Shown piece by piece: positions 8,487 through 16,395 of a stretch of 43,729 bases of DNA. The notes below the pieces were generated by a model. It was not told the DNA's origin, searched no databases, and saw only the letters and a program-made list of their open reading frames with translations. The stretch lies in NCBI GenBank assembly GCA_900321635.1, contig ONWV01000015.1:4506-48234 (forward strand), in the 5' to 3' direction. Numbering within the stretch: position 1 is the first letter of the stretch; each line of letters starts with the position of its first letter. Source of the DNA: an uncultured Spirochaetaceae bacterium. GTDB taxonomy: Bacteria; Spirochaetota; Spirochaetia; Sphaerochaetales; Sphaerochaetaceae. A program made the position numbers and the translations under genes.

Positions 8487-10544
8487 ATGAGAAAAGCCCG
8501 GGTTGTTTTCACAGTTGCTGTCATTGTAATTCTTCTGCTTTCGGCATGTTCTTCCACAACGCAGAAGACAGAGCCCTTCGGAAAGCCGTGGCAGAGTACA
8601 TGTGTCATAGGCAACTTCCCGCCTGAAGCGCCCAGTGTTAAGGATGATTTGTACACCTATTACAATTACGACTTTATTAAGGAACACCAGGTCGGGGGCT
8701 CTATTAACCGGTTAGGCTCTAATGGCGATGAGTTTGCAAATGCGGTGATTGAAATAATCAATGACCCATCGATTCAAAGCCATGATATCAATCAGTTGAG
8801 GATAATGTACAATCAGGCGATGGACTCCGAGACACTCAAGGCCATAGGTTTTTCAGAAATCCAGCCGTACATAGATATGGTTGACAGCGCAAAGAGCATC
8901 GAGGAGTTCAACAATCTTCTGCTTTCAGAGGATTATCCGTTTTCACCGATTCGGACCGTGCTGGAGTTTGCTGATAATGAGTATTGTGTAAAGATATTGC
9001 CGAACCTGATTCTGTTTGATTCTGTTTATTCAATCGGCGAATACTATTATGATTCTGAAAATCCTGATGAGCAGGCTAGTTTGGAATATTTTCGTGAAGA
9101 ATATTTCAAAGATGCAGTTTTGGATTACGAACTTCTTTCCTTAAAAAGGGAAGAATTACACGAACTCTATAATCTTACAATCGGATTCGAGAAAGCTCAC
9201 GCAAAGTATCTGGAATCCAGCGATACCTTGTCAGCAGAACAGGAATATGGTGAAACCGGTGCCAGAACAGAATCTGCGCTTCATGGTTTTGATTCAGCCT
9301 GCTCCATATGCTCTTCACTTCCCCTGAGGCAGCTTATTCAGAAAGAGAAACTGGATAAGGTAGATACATTCGATGTTGACGAGCAGTGGCTTGAGGCCTT
9401 AGACAGTCTTTGGACAGAGGAGAACCTTGATGCAATAAAATGGATTGCCAAGATTCTCATACTCAACGAAACACGTCCTTACAGAGACCGAAGTCTGTAT
9501 TACAGCATTAGTGAAGAGTGGTTTCACAACCCTTTTCCATCTGCTGAAATATTGGCCTTTAAAACATGTGACAGTGTATACAGTTTTGACAGTCTGATAG
9601 GAAGATTATATGCGGACTACGTTCTGGGCCGGGAGTGCAAGGAAAAGATTACAGAAATAACGGAGAACCTAATCCTTTCTTACAAGGATCTGATTTCGCA
9701 GTCAACATGGCTCAGTGAACATGCCCGTTTACGGATTGAAAAAAAACTTGATAACATGACGTTGAATATCATTGAACCTGCGGGAGGGTTTACTGATTTC
9801 TGCGGTCTTGATCTTTTGCCTACGGAAGCAGGCGGAACGCTTTGGTCCAACTATCTTGCGACAAAAAAATATGTAAAGGAGCAGGAAATATCCAAGTTGG
9901 GGAAGAAGGCCGTTTCTGATATAATCTGGACTGCCATTGCAGTGAGTAGCGGAAATGCGTTTTATGATACCCTTGGTAATTCCATCTACATTTTCCCTGG
10001 AATAATGACCAAAGATTATTACTCCTCTGACATGAGTGATGAGGAGCTGCTCGGTGGCATCGGCTTCATAATCGGCCATGAGATAAGTCATGCATTTGAC
10101 TATAACGGATCTCAGTTCGACGAAAATTGTGCTTCCAATCCCGTCTTCGATGAAGAAGATCTTGTTCGTTTTCTTGATAGAACGCAAAAGCTTGCTCAGC
10201 GCTACAGCGAGATAGAGGTCTGTCCCGGACTTTATGTTGATGGATTGCTGGTTAACAGTGAGGCTACGGCAGACCTGTGCAGCATTCAGGCAATACTTAA
10301 TTATGCGGAACAGACCGACGGATTTGATTATGAATTGTTCTTCAAATCTGTCAGCCAGGCTATTGCAGAGGTTTTCACTCCGGATTTTCTGATTTCCCGA
10401 ATAATGAATGCGCACTCACTATCCAATGTCAGAATCAACATATCAAGTCAGATGTTTGATAAGACCTACGAAGTCTATGGCATCTCTGAAGGTGATGCCA
10501 TGTATCTGGCACCGGATAAGCGAGTTCTGATCTGGGGAGAATAA
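8487..10544 (+). CDS. M13-family zinc metallopeptidase, lipoprotein (neprilysin/PepO-like)
   Basis: 685 residues. A lipoprotein signal peptide ends in LLSAC, so the mature protein should be membrane-anchored outside the cytoplasm. The catalytic domain shows NAFYD, then HEISH (531-535) with the HExxH zinc ligands and catalytic Glu. Next come EATAD (E592 as third ligand, D596) and HSLSNVRIN near the C-terminus, matching the HS-x4-R-x-N substrate-binding element. These match M13 endopeptidases, which cleave small peptides. ENxAD is normal at the third ligand; here it reads SEATAD. The terminal CxxW motif appears as VLIW, without cysteine. Start is ATG 8487 with GGGAGGTG upstream; a GTG at 8478 lies inside that site. 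By eye the gene is more AT-rich than its neighbours. Confidence 0.9.
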   Translation: MRKARVVFTVAVIVILLLSACSSTTQKTEPFGKPWQSTCVIGNFPPEAPSVKDDLYTYYNYDFIKEHQVGGSINRLGSNGDEFANAVIEIINDPSIQSHDINQLRIMYNQAMDSETLKAIGFSEIQPYIDMVDSAKSIEEFNNLLLSEDYPFSPIRTVLEFADNEYCVKILPNLILFDSVYSIGEYYYDSENPDEQASLEYFREEYFKDAVLDYELLSLKREELHELYNLTIGFEKAHAKYLESSDTLSAEQEYGETGARTESALHGFDSACSICSSLPLRQLIQKEKLDKVDTFDVDEQWLEALDSLWTEENLDAIKWIAKILILNETRPYRDRSLYYSISEEWFHNPFPSAEILAFKTCDSVYSFDSLIGRLYADYVLGRECKEKITEITENLILSYKDLISQSTWLSEHARLRIEKKLDNMTLNIIEPAGGFTDFCGLDLLPTEAGGTLWSNYLATKKYVKEQEISKLGKKAVSDIIWTAIAVSSGNAFYDTLGNSIYIFPGIMTKDYYSSDMSDEELLGGIGFIIGHEISHAFDYNGSQFDENCASNPVFDEEDLVRFLDRTQKLAQRYSEIEVCPGLYVDGLLVNSEATADLCSIQAILNYAEQTDGFDYELFFKSVSQAIAEVFTPDFLISRIMNAHSLSNVRINISSQMFDKTYEVYGISEGDAMYLAPDKRVLIWGE

Positions 10545-11570
10545 TCAGTATTTGTTATGGACCTTTTCGGCAAAGCACATCATGTCTTTGACATTGATGA
10601 CAGTCCCGTCATCCAGAACGGCTTTGCCTGACATGCGTCCGAACACCTGATGCTGGTCTGACACTATGACCTTGTAATCAAGGCATGCCGCTCTGTCCAA
10701 AACGGGGATAAAGTCCATCTCAAATCGTCCGTCAGATGATGTGAAGGTCCATTTCTTCATGTAGCTGTCTGAAGGAATGTTGAACGTGATGTCATCCAGC
10801 TTGTGGGCCTTTCCGTTGTAGAAGATTACGTTCTCGGAGGCTGCCGAGGTGTTGCCGAATCCGTAGCCGATATTAAAGCCGAAGCTGTTTCCGTCTATGT
10901 CGGCATTTCCCGAACCCCAGAACCATGTGTTGTCATAGGTCCACACTCCGCGTCCCCAGTCGAGTGTTCCGAAGTCTTTTCCAGGATCGAAGGTATAGCG
11001 TTTTCCATCGAACTCCATCCAGCCCGAGGCCCTCATGCAGTTGATCTTCTGGTTGTAGTAGAACGCGTGTTTCTTGTCCCACGGGGTTGCTATGACCATG
11101 CTTTCCATATCAGGCTGGGCCAGCGTGATGTCGCAGTCAAAGCTCTTGTTTTCAAAGAATCTATCAAAGTGGCATTTTATTGTCCTGAATCCGGGAGCCA
11201 CATCGAATTTCATCTGAAGTCTTTTGTCCGAGTACTCGGTGGGGCCTGTGGAGGAGTCAGAGGGGAGTTTTATCTTACCCATGGGAAATGCGTTGAGCAC
11301 AGTCTCGGTATGCTCCCAGGGTTTGTCTCCGAATGTCAGAAGCGATACCGACTGAAGGCCTATGTAGCCGTCATCGGAAATTGTGAAGGCCCCTGCGAAC
11401 GAATCGCTTAGGACAAGATAGTAGTCCCATTCCTTGATTCTCCATTTCGGAGCACGGATCATGCTTCTGTCGTACTTCTGGACCATCTTTCTTGACCAGC
11501 CTGGTTCTCTGAGCTCTCCGCTGTTGTCCAGAAGAAGCTGTTCTTTTACTACCTCATGATTGCGCTGCAT
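10545..11570 (-). CDS. DUF2804 domain-containing protein
   Basis: 341 residues, recognised as DUF2804 from its overall pattern: an N-terminal GELREPGWSR segment, the WRIKEWDYY strand, the TLDWGRGVW motif and the WFWGSGN segment in the middle. The family is widespread and soluble, lacks signal peptides, and has no established biochemical role that I know of; the fold appears beta-rich. ATG at 11568-11570 is chosen because GGAGGGA lies 5 bases upstream; a longer frame to 11600 would place that site inside the gene. The stop codon directly abuts the stop of the M13 peptidase gene, with no intergenic terminator. Confidence 0.8.
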   Translation of the reverse strand: MQRNHEVVKEQLLLDNSGELREPGWSRKMVQKYDRSMIRAPKWRIKEWDYYLVLSDSFAGAFTISDDGYIGLQSVSLLTFGDKPWEHTETVLNAFPMGKIKLPSDSSTGPTEYSDKRLQMKFDVAPGFRTIKCHFDRFFENKSFDCDITLAQPDMESMVIATPWDKKHAFYYNQKINCMRASGWMEFDGKRYTFDPGKDFGTLDWGRGVWTYDNTWFWGSGNADIDGNSFGFNIGYGFGNTSAASENVIFYNGKAHKLDDITFNIPSDSYMKKWTFTSSDGRFEMDFIPVLDRAACLDYKVIVSDQHQVFGRMSGKAVLDDGTVINVKDMMCFAEKVHNKY

Positions 11571-11610
11571 GGTATCCCTCCGTCTGTCATTATCGCACAC
11601 TTATTTCCTG

Positions 11611-11639
11611 TTGACCGTTTATTTTCATATGTATTATAC
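11611..11639 (+). promoter_or_regulatory. Predicted promoter of the EamA permease gene
   Basis: TTGACC (11611-11616), 17 bases, TTATAC (11634-11639); an alternative -10, TATTAT, sits at 11632-11637. Transcription would start around 11644-11646, right at the in-frame GTG at 11645. The gene is therefore either leaderless from GTG or starts at the ATG at 11666. Confidence 0.5.
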
Positions 11640-11665
11640 CGTGAGTGGAGTCTGAATCCGTTGTT

Positions 11666-12550
11666 ATGACAGCTAAAGAAAAGAAAGGAATATTATATGC
11701 GCTTTTAGGCGGAACGGGATGGGGACTGTCCGGAACATGCGGGCAGTTTCTGTTCAGCTATTCCGATGCCTTGCCTCTTACGGTGACAATCTACCGCCTG
11801 ATATTCTCGGGCCTTCTTCTGATTGTGATCAATCTGATAAGTCATCCTCAGGGGATGCTGGACATCTTCAAGGACTGGAAGACGGTCCTTCACTTAGTGA
11901 TATATGCAGTATTCGGGGTGGGGCTGTGTCAGCTTTCATACCTCAGCGCCATCAGGTATTCAAATTCCGGAACAGCGACGGTTCTTCAGAGCTCGGGTAT
12001 CATTTTGGTCTTCATCATAGCAAGCATCATGCAGCATAAGGCCCCGCGAGCTGTCGAGTACCTTTGTCTTGCCCTGGTCATGGCAGGTGTGTTCCTTCTT
12101 GCAACCCATGGAGAGGTAAGGCATCTTTATCTTTCCAAGGAGGGGCTGTTCTGGGGAGCGGCTGCGGCTATAGCCGTTGCCCTTTATACTCTGCTTCCGG
12201 GTAAGCTCATGCCTAGGTTCGGAACAAGTCTGGTCTTAGGCTATGCCATGCTGATAGGCGGCCTGATTCTATTTGCCTTTTCCGGTGATGCCAGAGTTCT
12301 TACGGATACCCGTCCTGTGACGATTCTTTGCATAGCATTCATAGTCACAGTCGGAACCGCCTTGGGCTTTGGCTTCTATCTTACAGGAGTGGGTCTTTGC
12401 GGGGCAAAGAAGGCCAGTATGATTTCAAGTATCGAGCCCGTTGTCGCCACGCTATCATCGTTTTTGCTTCTTCATACTGCATTCATGCCCATGGACCTTG
12501 CGGGTTTCGCATCGGTTATCTTAGGATGTGTTCTACTGTCTGCGCTGTAA
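11666..12550 (+). CDS. DMT-superfamily EamA-type permease
   Basis: About 294 residues with ten predicted membrane helices in two EamA halves. The first half starts GILYALLGGTGWGLSG and contains LSYLSAIRYSNSGTATVLQSS; the second contains FYLTGVGLCGAKKASMISSI and EPVVATLSSFLLL. These duplicated segments are typical of drug/metabolite transporters. Substrate is unknown. The start is uncertain: ATG at 11666 gives the usual short cytoplasmic N-terminus but has GGAG 15 bases away, while GTG at 11645 would lie at the predicted transcription start. The gene is divergent from the DUF2804 gene and is followed, after 77 bases, by the cyclic-nucleotide-binding gene. Confidence 0.85.
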   Translation: MTAKEKKGILYALLGGTGWGLSGTCGQFLFSYSDALPLTVTIYRLIFSGLLLIVINLISHPQGMLDIFKDWKTVLHLVIYAVFGVGLCQLSYLSAIRYSNSGTATVLQSSGIILVFIIASIMQHKAPRAVEYLCLALVMAGVFLLATHGEVRHLYLSKEGLFWGAAAAIAVALYTLLPGKLMPRFGTSLVLGYAMLIGGLILFAFSGDARVLTDTRPVTILCIAFIVTVGTALGFGFYLTGVGLCGAKKASMISSIEPVVATLSSFLLLHTAFMPMDLAGFASVILGCVLLSAL

Positions 12551-12627
12551 GAATCTGCCAACTGGAACGGCGGGGAAAACAATGGTAGAATATTGGGTAT
12601 CTTGTGATTTAGGGAGAGGGTAGGATT

Positions 12628-13089
12628 ATGGAGATTGTTAAGTTCAAAAAGAACCAGGCACTTGTCCGTCAGGGGGAGATAGCAAATGAGATGTTCGAAA
12701 TCCTTACCGGTCAGGTCGGAATCTACATGGATTACGGTGATGAAGCCCAGAAGGAAATCGGAATTCTTTCAGAAGGGGACTATCTCGGAGAGATGGAGCT
12801 TATAGACTCATCTACCCGTATCGCATCGGCCATTGCACTTGATAACAATGTCACGGCAAAGAAGCTGTCTATTGAAGACTTCAATGATCTCATCAAAGAG
12901 AATCCGGCAAAAATAATTCTTATCATCCAGCAGCTTTGTTCCAGAGTCAGAAAGCTTGATAACCACTATCTGGATGCCTGTAAGACTATTGAAGAATTCA
13001 AAGAAGCTGTGGATGAGAAGAGGGAACTGAGCCCTGAGCTTCTTGTCAACATCCGCAATTTCACCTCAGTTGCAAAAAAACATAGATAA
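12628..13089 (+). CDS. Cyclic-nucleotide-binding domain protein
   Basis: 153 residues. Residues 1-115 form a cyclic-nucleotide-binding beta-roll: VRQGEIANEMFEILTGQVGIY, then GDYLGEMELIDSSTRIASA, the phosphate-binding cassette, which keeps the conserved Gly-Glu and Arg. A short helical tail follows, with no winged-helix DNA-binding domain, so this is not a CRP-type regulator. It could act on a partner protein when bound to cAMP, cGMP or another nucleotide. The start has AGGGTAGGA upstream. The stop TAA directly precedes the ATG of the P-loop gene, which suggests translational coupling and a shared function. Confidence 0.8.
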   Translation: MEIVKFKKNQALVRQGEIANEMFEILTGQVGIYMDYGDEAQKEIGILSEGDYLGEMELIDSSTRIASAIALDNNVTAKKLSIEDFNDLIKENPAKIILIIQQLCSRVRKLDNHYLDACKTIEEFKEAVDEKRELSPELLVNIRNFTSVAKKHR

Positions 13090-13656
13090 ATGATTATTCT
13101 CATCGGCGGAAGTTCACATGTAGGAAAGACTCTGGTGGCGCACCGGCTTGTAAAGAAGTTCGGTTATGAATGTCTGTCTCTGGACTCCTTAAAGGAAGCT
13201 TTCATGAAGACGCAGCTTGGAAGCCCCGGAACCCGAAGTGACTACCAGATGCGCTACTGGATGTGGCCGTTTGTGAGTGAGATCATAAAACACGCAATCC
13301 ACAACGGAAGAAATCTGATTGTGGAAGGTTGCTACATTCCTGCCGAGTGGGCTGAAAGCTTCTCCAAAAACGAGCTTTGCGAGATCCGCTGCGTGTTTAT
13401 CATAATGAGTGAAAACTATCTCAAAAGATATGAGGATGAGGTGAGAGTGCACGCAAACGACATTGAAAAGCGCCGTTGCGACTTTATAGACATCCCGCGT
13501 CTTATCAACTGCAGCCTTGAGTTCAAAGAGGACTGCCTCAGAACGGGCACCTATTACATTGAAATCGACGGCCCCTATGATGACGAATCGCTAACAGATG
13601 CGGTTGAGTCCGTGATAGAGGATTCCCATCCCCGCGACGGCGGCATAGTGCTGTAA
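13090..13656 (+). CDS. P-loop kinase-like protein
   Basis: 188 residues. Walker A is GGSSHVGKT at residues 6-14 and is followed by a helix. Conserved-looking segments are LSLDSLKEAF, LIVEGCYIPAEWAESF and RCVFIIMSENYLKRY. This resembles small nucleoside or 2-phosphoglycerate kinase-like P-loop proteins and uncharacterised AAA_33 proteins. The phosphoryl acceptor is unknown. The ATG follows the upstream TAA with no base between and without its own Shine-Dalgarno sequence, so translation should depend on the cyclic-nucleotide-binding gene. A strong terminator follows. Confidence 0.7.
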   Translation: MIILIGGSSHVGKTLVAHRLVKKFGYECLSLDSLKEAFMKTQLGSPGTRSDYQMRYWMWPFVSEIIKHAIHNGRNLIVEGCYIPAEWAESFSKNELCEIRCVFIIMSENYLKRYEDEVRVHANDIEKRRCDFIDIPRLINCSLEFKEDCLRTGTYYIEIDGPYDDESLTDAVESVIEDSHPRDGGIVL

Positions 13657-13670
13657 AACATAGTGAAAAA

Positions 13671-13696
13671 AAGGTTGCCCGAACTTGGGCAACCTT
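13671..13696. terminator. Bidirectional rho-independent terminator
   Basis: A perfect 10-bp stem (13671-13680 with 13687-13696) closes a 6-base loop. It is preceded by an A-run and followed by TTGTTTCTT, so it can stop transcription from both sides. It lies between the convergent P-loop gene and 3-hydroxyacyl-CoA dehydrogenase gene. Confidence 0.9.
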
Positions 13697-13720
13697 TTGT
13701 TTCTTAATCTGAAAACAGAC

Positions 13721-14692
13721 TTACTTATACTTGTAGAATCCTTCTCCGGCAGCCTTTCCGAGTTTGCCTTCGTCCAGATACTTCTTAAGAACCTTTTCCA
13801 TGCCCTTGAAGTTGTAAGGCATAAGCATCTTCTTGAGAAGCGGGCTGATCAGGCCGGGAACCTTCTGGTACTGCATGACAATGTGGTATGCGGTATTGAT
13901 TCCTACAACATCAAAGATCTCAAACGGTCCTCTCGGAGCACCTGTTCCGTACTTCCAGGCCTTGTCGATGCTCTCCGGATCGGAGACGCCGTTGACATAA
14001 AGATCCAGGCCGCTGAGCAGGAATGGAACCAGCATTGAGTTGAGAAGGTAACCGTTCTTCTCCTTGAGAACAGGAAGTGCAATCATTCTGATGTCATTTG
14101 CGAATTTGACAATCTCATCAAAATACTTGCTGTCGGTCTGGCTCTGTGCCATGACCTCGGCGGTATTGTTTGTCCAGATGTGGTTTGCAAAGTGCAGGGA
14201 AAGATACTTTTCCGGTCTTCCTGTGTACTTTGCGAAAGTCGAAGGAAGCAAAGTGGAGGAGTTTGTGACAATCACGGTCTTCTCCGGAAGATACTGCTTC
14301 ATCTTGGTGTAGAAGGCAATCTTTTCCTTTGTGTCCTCTGCCATGGACTCGATGACAAGGTCTGCATCCTCGAATGCCTTTGCCATGTCAAGCTCAAGCT
14401 TGAGCTTCTTGTATGCGGACTCGACCTTCTTCAGGCACTTTTCCTTGTCGAATGAATCGATATCAGCAAGTCCTCTTGCCCATACTGCCGGATTCTTTCC
14501 CTCCGGGGTATCCATCATTTCGATTGTCTTGATGTACTCGGCTTTCAGATTATCAATCTTCGGCTGTGTGCGTCCGATAGAACCTTCGCTTCTGAGCCAG
14601 ATGGTGACATCGAAACCGCAATATGCGGACTGGAAAGCAATCTGACTTCCCAAAACTCCGCCCCCTGCGACTACTACTTTCTTATATTTCAT
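13721..14692 (-). CDS. 3-hydroxyacyl-CoA dehydrogenase (3-hydroxybutyryl-CoA dehydrogenase-like)
   Basis: 323 residues. The N-terminal Rossmann domain starts VVVAGGGVLGSQIA, the NAD-binding fingerprint of this family. DADLVIESMAED and IVTNSSTLLPSTFA match the conserved catalytic-domain boundary. The segment LSLHFANHIWTNNTAEV corresponds to the family motif HF-xxP containing the catalytic His, although the Pro is not kept. The C-terminal helical domain ends AAGEGFYKY, a typical family ending. It interconverts 3-hydroxyacyl-CoA and 3-ketoacyl-CoA with NAD. GGAGGGAG precedes the ATG. It is a single gene with no thiolase or enoyl-CoA hydratase nearby, so the acyl substrate is uncertain. Confidence 0.85.
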   Translation of the reverse strand: MKYKKVVVAGGGVLGSQIAFQSAYCGFDVTIWLRSEGSIGRTQPKIDNLKAEYIKTIEMMDTPEGKNPAVWARGLADIDSFDKEKCLKKVESAYKKLKLELDMAKAFEDADLVIESMAEDTKEKIAFYTKMKQYLPEKTVIVTNSSTLLPSTFAKYTGRPEKYLSLHFANHIWTNNTAEVMAQSQTDSKYFDEIVKFANDIRMIALPVLKEKNGYLLNSMLVPFLLSGLDLYVNGVSDPESIDKAWKYGTGAPRGPFEIFDVVGINTAYHIVMQYQKVPGLISPLLKKMLMPYNFKGMEKVLKKYLDEGKLGKAAGEGFYKYK

Positions 14693-14753
14693 TATCTCCC
14701 TCCTGAAATATTTGTTTAGTTGGCCTTCAAATCGTATTACACAATCAGTATTC

Positions 14754-14781
14754 TTTCAATCTTTCATATGCGTGTTATTAT
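14754..14781 (+). promoter_or_regulatory. Predicted promoter of the HNH-motif gene
   Basis: TTTCAA (14754-14759), 16 bases, TATTAT (14776-14781). Only 6 bases separate the -10 box from the ATG at 14788, and no Shine-Dalgarno sequence is present, which predicts a leaderless message. Confidence 0.45.
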
Positions 14782-14787
14782 TAATGT

Positions 14788-15789
14788 ATGGAACAATATG
14801 CGAAGAATGTGACATCTAACGGCGACACCGGAAAGGGTACTGTCCTAAAAAGGCTGAGCAACATCACTTGCCCTTATACGGGAATCAGGATGATTTCAGG
14901 CGGTGCGATGATCAGGCTTGAATCTAAGCTTGATGACTGCACGAACCTGAGGGATAAAATCTATCTTCTTTCCCGTTATGCCAGAAACATGCAGCCTGTC
15001 GAGCACCGCATCTTCGACCACATCACTTATTTCCTTGATTCCTATCCTGACAGAGGACTTTCAGATTTCTTTGCAAGCAACTACGAAGACTGCCTTTCAA
15101 AGCTGAAGCTTGAGGAATTCAGGGTTATTGACAGCGTTGACAGAAAATCCACGCTGCTTTCTTCCCAGACGCAGCTTGCACTGCGCTCTGAGACCATCAA
15201 CTGCAGAAGTCTGATTCTGGACAGCAACGAGAAGGTATTCTTCAAAAGAAAGAGCTTCCTCTATGCCCTTGAGAGCATCAAGGCCAAAAACCCCTATGAG
15301 GAGCGGGTCCTTTCCGAAATCCGCAACCTTGCCCTGTTTCTTCCCACTTCCGGCAGCAGCGAGAACGCCTTCATCGTCAAATACTCAAGACGTCAGGAGC
15401 GTGATGTCCTAATCCGTCTTCTGATCGGATCTGTTGCCACCATTGAGCATGTGCGGCCCCACAGCATGGGAGGCAAGGACATAATCTCCAATTTCCTTCT
15501 GGTTTCCAACAACGGCAACAAGTACCGCGAGAACATTCCTCTTTCCGTCTACATTGACAGAAACCCGTCAATTCCCGAGTATTGCCAGACCCAGATCGAG
15601 GAGATAATCAGCAGCATCCACCGCGGTGCCATGAAGGGCAACGAGACCTATCCTTATCAGATCAAAAAGACCCTGTTCGAGGAATCCGAGGGAAGGATTC
15701 TTCTGGACCTCTCAAGCTACAGATATTCCGAGAAAAAGGCCCAGGAGCTTGAGCGACAGAAGAAACAGCATTTCTATCATCATAATTAA
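14788..15789 (+). CDS. HNH-motif protein of unknown function
   Basis: 333 residues, no signal peptide or membrane segment. Residues about 218-247 read ATIEHVRPHSMGG followed by ISNFLLVSNNGNKYR, the layout of an HNH nuclease ββα-metal site (His221, then Gly-Gly, then Asn residues). The flanking zinc-binding CxxC pairs of many HNH proteins are absent; only a lone ITCPYTG segment occurs near the N-terminus (about 28-34). The N-terminal 200 residues are helical and charged and match no family I recognise. It could be a DNA nuclease or a defence effector, but no modification or toxin partner is adjacent. The start is the predicted leaderless ATG. Confidence 0.65.
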   Translation: MEQYAKNVTSNGDTGKGTVLKRLSNITCPYTGIRMISGGAMIRLESKLDDCTNLRDKIYLLSRYARNMQPVEHRIFDHITYFLDSYPDRGLSDFFASNYEDCLSKLKLEEFRVIDSVDRKSTLLSSQTQLALRSETINCRSLILDSNEKVFFKRKSFLYALESIKAKNPYEERVLSEIRNLALFLPTSGSSENAFIVKYSRRQERDVLIRLLIGSVATIEHVRPHSMGGKDIISNFLLVSNNGNKYRENIPLSVYIDRNPSIPEYCQTQIEEIISSIHRGAMKGNETYPYQIKKTLFEESEGRILLDLSSYRYSEKKAQELERQKKQHFYHHN

Positions 15790-16000
15790 CAGGGCTGTTC
15801 GAGGCGTCTGCAGCTTGTCGAGCCCTCTGTTCTGGAACCCAGTAGTTGGACAATACCCGGCTTGGCAGGCCATTTAAGGTTTTAACCACAGGAACGGAGG
15901 AAACCTTCGCTATTTGTTGCTATTTCATAATGTGAAAACCACAAATCCAGAGCCTTTGACAGAAATAGTGGTCACGCAATCCGAACTACCATGTAAATAG

Positions 16001-16076
16001 CCACAATGCCAGCAGATATTACGGATTTTTGTTGTCGTCGCGACCACTGGAATGAGAAAAAATGCCGTAATTGTGG
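16001..16076. repeat. Long imperfect inverted repeat
   Basis: The 12-base arm CCGTAATTGTGG (16065-16076) pairs with two split arms, CCACAAT (16001-16007) and ATTACGG (16018-16024). The stem then continues inward through ATTTTT (16025-16030) against the A-run at 16057-16063. The loop contains the palindrome GTCGCGAC. Confidence 0.6.
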
Positions 16077-16143
16077 TCAAAGCCCTAAAATGCGATTGTG
16101 CGCAGGCTGTTCGCAGCCGGTGAAGTGGCCAGCCGGAGATGCG

Positions 16144-16184
16144 AAGCAGTCTGAAAACCATAGTTTGGGGTCTACAGACTGCTT
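16144..16184 (+). repeat. 10-bp inverted repeat followed by T-rich tract
   Basis: AAGCAGTCTG (16144-16153) and CAGACTGCTT (16175-16184) are perfect complements around a 21-base loop, followed by TTCTTC. It could terminate a plus-strand transcript, but the loop is long for a standard terminator. Confidence 0.45.
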
Positions 16185-16198
16185 TTCTTCAATCCTCA

Positions 16199-16331
16199 TG
16201 TCAATAAGCCGATGTGTGACCTGTGCATTGCGAACCTGCACAAGCCTAAAGGCCTAAGGCGCCAGGCTAAATGGCCGCACCTGGCCTTGCATGTGCAGAC
16301 AAGCGCACAGGTAACACACAGCTGATTGACA
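16199..16331. repeat. 133-base imperfect palindrome, candidate structured RNA or palindromic element
   Basis: Successive nested arms pair end to end. They are TGTCAAT/ATTGACA (16199-16205 with 16325-16331), AGC/GCT, TGTGTG/CACACA (16213-16218 with 16315-16320), ACCTGTGC/GCACAGGT (16219-16226 with 16305-16312), TTG/CAA, CTGCACA/TGTGCAG (16236-16242 with 16292-16298) and GCCAGG/CCTGGC near the tip. Small bulges separate them. This nesting is far beyond what a simple terminator needs. Confidence 0.6.
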
Positions 16332-16347
16332 ATCGGAGATGGGTAAA

Positions 16348-16374
16348 CAAAAAAAGCCGGCAGATGTGCCGGCT
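16348..16374 (-). terminator. Rho-independent terminator of the winged-helix gene
   Basis: AGCCGGCA (16355-16362) and TGCCGGCT (16367-16374) form an 8-bp stem with a 4-base loop. Read on the minus strand, the stem is followed by a run of seven T. It lies 22 bases past the minus-strand stop at 16396. Confidence 0.9.
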
Positions 16375-16395
16375 CTATGATGAATTGTTCTGAAA

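Larger units (their letters stand above)
15790..16395. other. Hairpin-rich non-coding region
   Basis: About 600 bases with no convincing gene; short frames here lack ribosome sites and family motifs. The stretch is dominated by inverted repeats: 15791-15796 with 15821-15826 (AGGGCT/AGCCCT, just after the HNH gene stop, a possible weak terminator), 15932-15942 with 15968-15975, 16001-16076, 16144-16184 and 16199-16331. It ends in the terminator of the downstream minus-strand gene. It could be a decayed mobile or REP-type element, or a structured RNA gene. Confidence 0.6.

Noticed and set aside
9729-10415. Minus-strand frame of 228 residues
   Set aside because: Mirror of the M13 peptidase catalytic domain, which has all its motifs on the plus strand.
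10803-11411. Plus-strand frame of 202 residues
   Set aside because: Antisense to the DUF2804 gene, with no ribosome site and no recognisable domain.
16006-16257. Short plus-strand frame with two CxxC pairs that looks like a zinc ribbon
   Set aside because: It overlaps the long inverted repeats, has no ribosome site, and the rest matches no protein pattern; the cysteines are probably chance.
16199-16331. Integron attC recombination site
   Set aside because: Size and imperfect symmetry would fit, but the required GTTRRRY/RYYYAAC core boxes are not found at its ends, and no integrase is present.
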